This document shows, in pieces, positions 62,796 to 64,000 of a stretch of DNA of 64,000 bases. The stretch lies in NCBI GenBank assembly GCA_036702975.1, contig DATNPX010000020.1:186001-250000 (forward strand), in the 5' to 3' direction. The stretch is from DATNPX01 sp036702975. Its GTDB lineage: Bacteria; Cyanobacteriota; Vampirovibrionia; Obscuribacterales; Obscuribacteraceae. The notes under the pieces were generated by a model that was given only the letters and a program-made list of their open reading frames with translations, was not told where the DNA came from and did not search any database. The position numbers and the translations under genes were made by a program. The stretch's first letter is position 1, and every line of letters starts with the position of its first letter.

Positions 62796-64000
62796 TCATT
62801 TGATATTGGGTACGCCTTTCCCTAGCAACTTGCGCTCACGCTCAGTCATGTTTTTTTGGGCGAATCTGCATAGATCTTCTGCCCGGCGTGATGCGGCACT
62901 GGCGGCTTTACGGTCGCCTGCCTTACTGTAGCATTTCGCTTCCTCGACGTAGTTTGCGAAGGCCATGTCGTAGCGTCGATACAACGCAGACTCTTTAGCT
63001 GCGGCCTCTCGATACTTCGCAGCCTCCAAAAGGTCACCGTTCTTTTCCAATGCATAGCCGAGCTGAGAAAGATTTTCGGCTCTCCTTGCACGAAATCCTA
63101 TGTCAAGTCCATCGACACTATTTTCGTGCGCAGCAAACCTCGCCTCACATTGTTTGCGAAGCTTGATCGCTTTCTTGTACTCCTTGAGGTCTTGTAGAAA
63201 ATATGCGTACTGCCAGCAGGAGCCGTTTGCGGTTAGCCAGTCTTCATTTTTATCGGATAGCTCCATCGCTGACCCTTTGGAGAATACTTGCTCGGCCTCG
63301 GTATTTTTGGCTTGGGCGTGGAGACAACTTCCGAGCAGCCCATAGCCTTGCTCGATTGATTTGGTGTCTGGTGGATTCAAGTGCTCCCAGTAAGGGATTC
63401 GCTCTTTCAGCGCTTGCTCTGTCTCTTTGTAATGCTTGTTGACATACTCCAGGAAATATTTCCCCAAATTATTCGCGTCGTCGTGACGATTTTCTCCGCA
63501 ACTGTATACCAATGATGGTGGCAGATGCGCAAGAAGAGTTTGCAGACCATGATAGGTTATGGCGCAATTGGCAACATCCAAATATTCCAGTTTAGAAAGT
63601 CCATATAGTGCTGGAAGATCCTCATCCTTTAGTGATGATTCCCGCATGCCGAGCCTTTTTAGGTTGGTCAATTTACTGATTCGCCTATAAGCCGAGTGCG
63701 TGAGCGGCAGTTTTCCTACATCTAACGATTCGAGCGACCGCATGTTCTCAATCACGCGCAGCTCTGAACACTTATTTGCGTCAATCCCTAATTGCTTTAG
63801 GTGCAGTCCTCGTATTGGCTCGATGGCTGCATCCGTCAAACCCAGGCGCGAAATATCGAGTTCCTCTATCCTTCGAATCGCTTGCTGCGACTCAAACGGT
63901 TTCATGTCGGCAGCTGTAATCGGTTTTTCGTAACACCGTAATACGCGAAGATCGATCCGACTTCTGCCCGCCTGAATCTCGTGTTTTATCGTGTCTGATG
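62796..64000 (-). CDS. Leucine-rich-repeat and TPR protein (5' end outside window)
   Basis: The frame is open from 62796 to the last base of the window: upstream of the first ATG (63905) it reads RSRIDLRVLRCYEKPITAADM, which continues the repeats, so the start is beyond the window. At least 400 residues. The N-terminal part holds leucine-rich repeats (RLGLTDAAIEPIRGLHLKQLG, SLESLDVGKLPLTHSAYRRI, KLEYLDVANCAITYHGL), the C-terminal part TPR-like helices (YGLLGSCLHAQAKNTEAEQVF, LSQLGYALEKNGDLLEAAKYR). A protein-binding scaffold; partner unknown. It converges with the membrane protein gene one base away. Confidence 0.75.
   Translation of the reverse strand, partial: SDTIKHEIQAGRSRIDLRVLRCYEKPITAADMKPFESQQAIRRIEELDISRLGLTDAAIEPIRGLHLKQLGIDANKCSELRVIENMRSLESLDVGKLPLTHSAYRRISKLTNLKRLGMRESSLKDEDLPALYGLSKLEYLDVANCAITYHGLQTLLAHLPPSLVYSCGENRHDDANNLGKYFLEYVNKHYKETEQALKERIPYWEHLNPPDTKSIEQGYGLLGSCLHAQAKNTEAEQVFSKGSAMELSDKNEDWLTANGSCWQYAYFLQDLKEYKKAIKLRKQCEARFAAHENSVDGLDIGFRARRAENLSQLGYALEKNGDLLEAAKYREAAAKESALYRRYDMAFANYVEEAKCYSKAGDRKAASAASRRAEDLCRFAQKNMTERERKLLGKGVPNIK

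Overview
The window looks like chromosomal DNA of a Gram-negative-type bacterium related to Cyanobacteria, most likely a non-photosynthetic Melainabacteria/Vampirovibrionia (Obscuribacter-like) genome. This is inference. It rests on a tmRNA whose decoded tag begins ANN and ends in AA as cyanobacterial tags do, frequent TTG/GTG starts, many orphan signalling proteins, and no photosynthesis genes. The first and last genes run off the window.

Layout. 1-6.2 kb: a GAF/GGDEF/degenerate HD-GYP sensor, a GNAT enzyme, an orphan OmpR-type regulator, and a LysM plus SNGC-type peptidoglycan protein. 7-14.1 kb: an oppABC-like peptide transporter flanked by two paralogous SGNH-type exported proteins. 14-18.9 kb: exported or envelope proteins, a trypsin-like protease and a DUF4127 protein. 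19.3-24.9 kb: recJ, apt, birA, an OsmC-like protein and a small exported protein. 25.7-30.3 kb: a cobalamin riboswitch with an intrinsic terminator in front of class I ribonucleotide reductase nrdAB. 30.5-43.4 kb: a stand-alone Clp N-domain protein, a spermidine-synthase-like membrane protein, a receiver with a very long Q/P-rich tail, an M15 peptidase, an aldo/keto reductase, glpK, a two-gene unit with a probable selenoprotein, a Tat-exported deaminase and a pyroglutamyl peptidase. 43.4-45.2 kb: tRNA-Leu(CAA), prmA and tmRNA.

45.15-53.39 kb is an 8.2-kb genomic island inserted at the 3' end of ssrA. It is bounded by 45-bp direct repeats and paired TGTGGCCC sites. It carries a frameshifted tyrosine integrase, an excisionase-like protein, a decayed nuclease, a structured repeat region, a NucS/DUF91-like nuclease, and a four-gene operon (HigB, HigA, DUF3775, PD-(D/E)XK-like protein) behind duplicated promoter-operators. 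53.4-64 kb: an IS transposase remnant, a novel protein, a large patatin-like protein, a MazF/PemK-like remnant, WYL and TetR regulators with clear palindromes, a multi-spanning membrane protein, and a leucine-rich-repeat/TPR protein cut by the window end.

The most notable observation is the gene at 39786-40457. An exported TPR-thioredoxin protein has a single in-frame UGA exactly where the first active-site cysteine of WCGPC should be, followed at a suitable distance by a potential stem-loop. This is a strong candidate for an undescribed selenocysteine thioredoxin (WUGPC).
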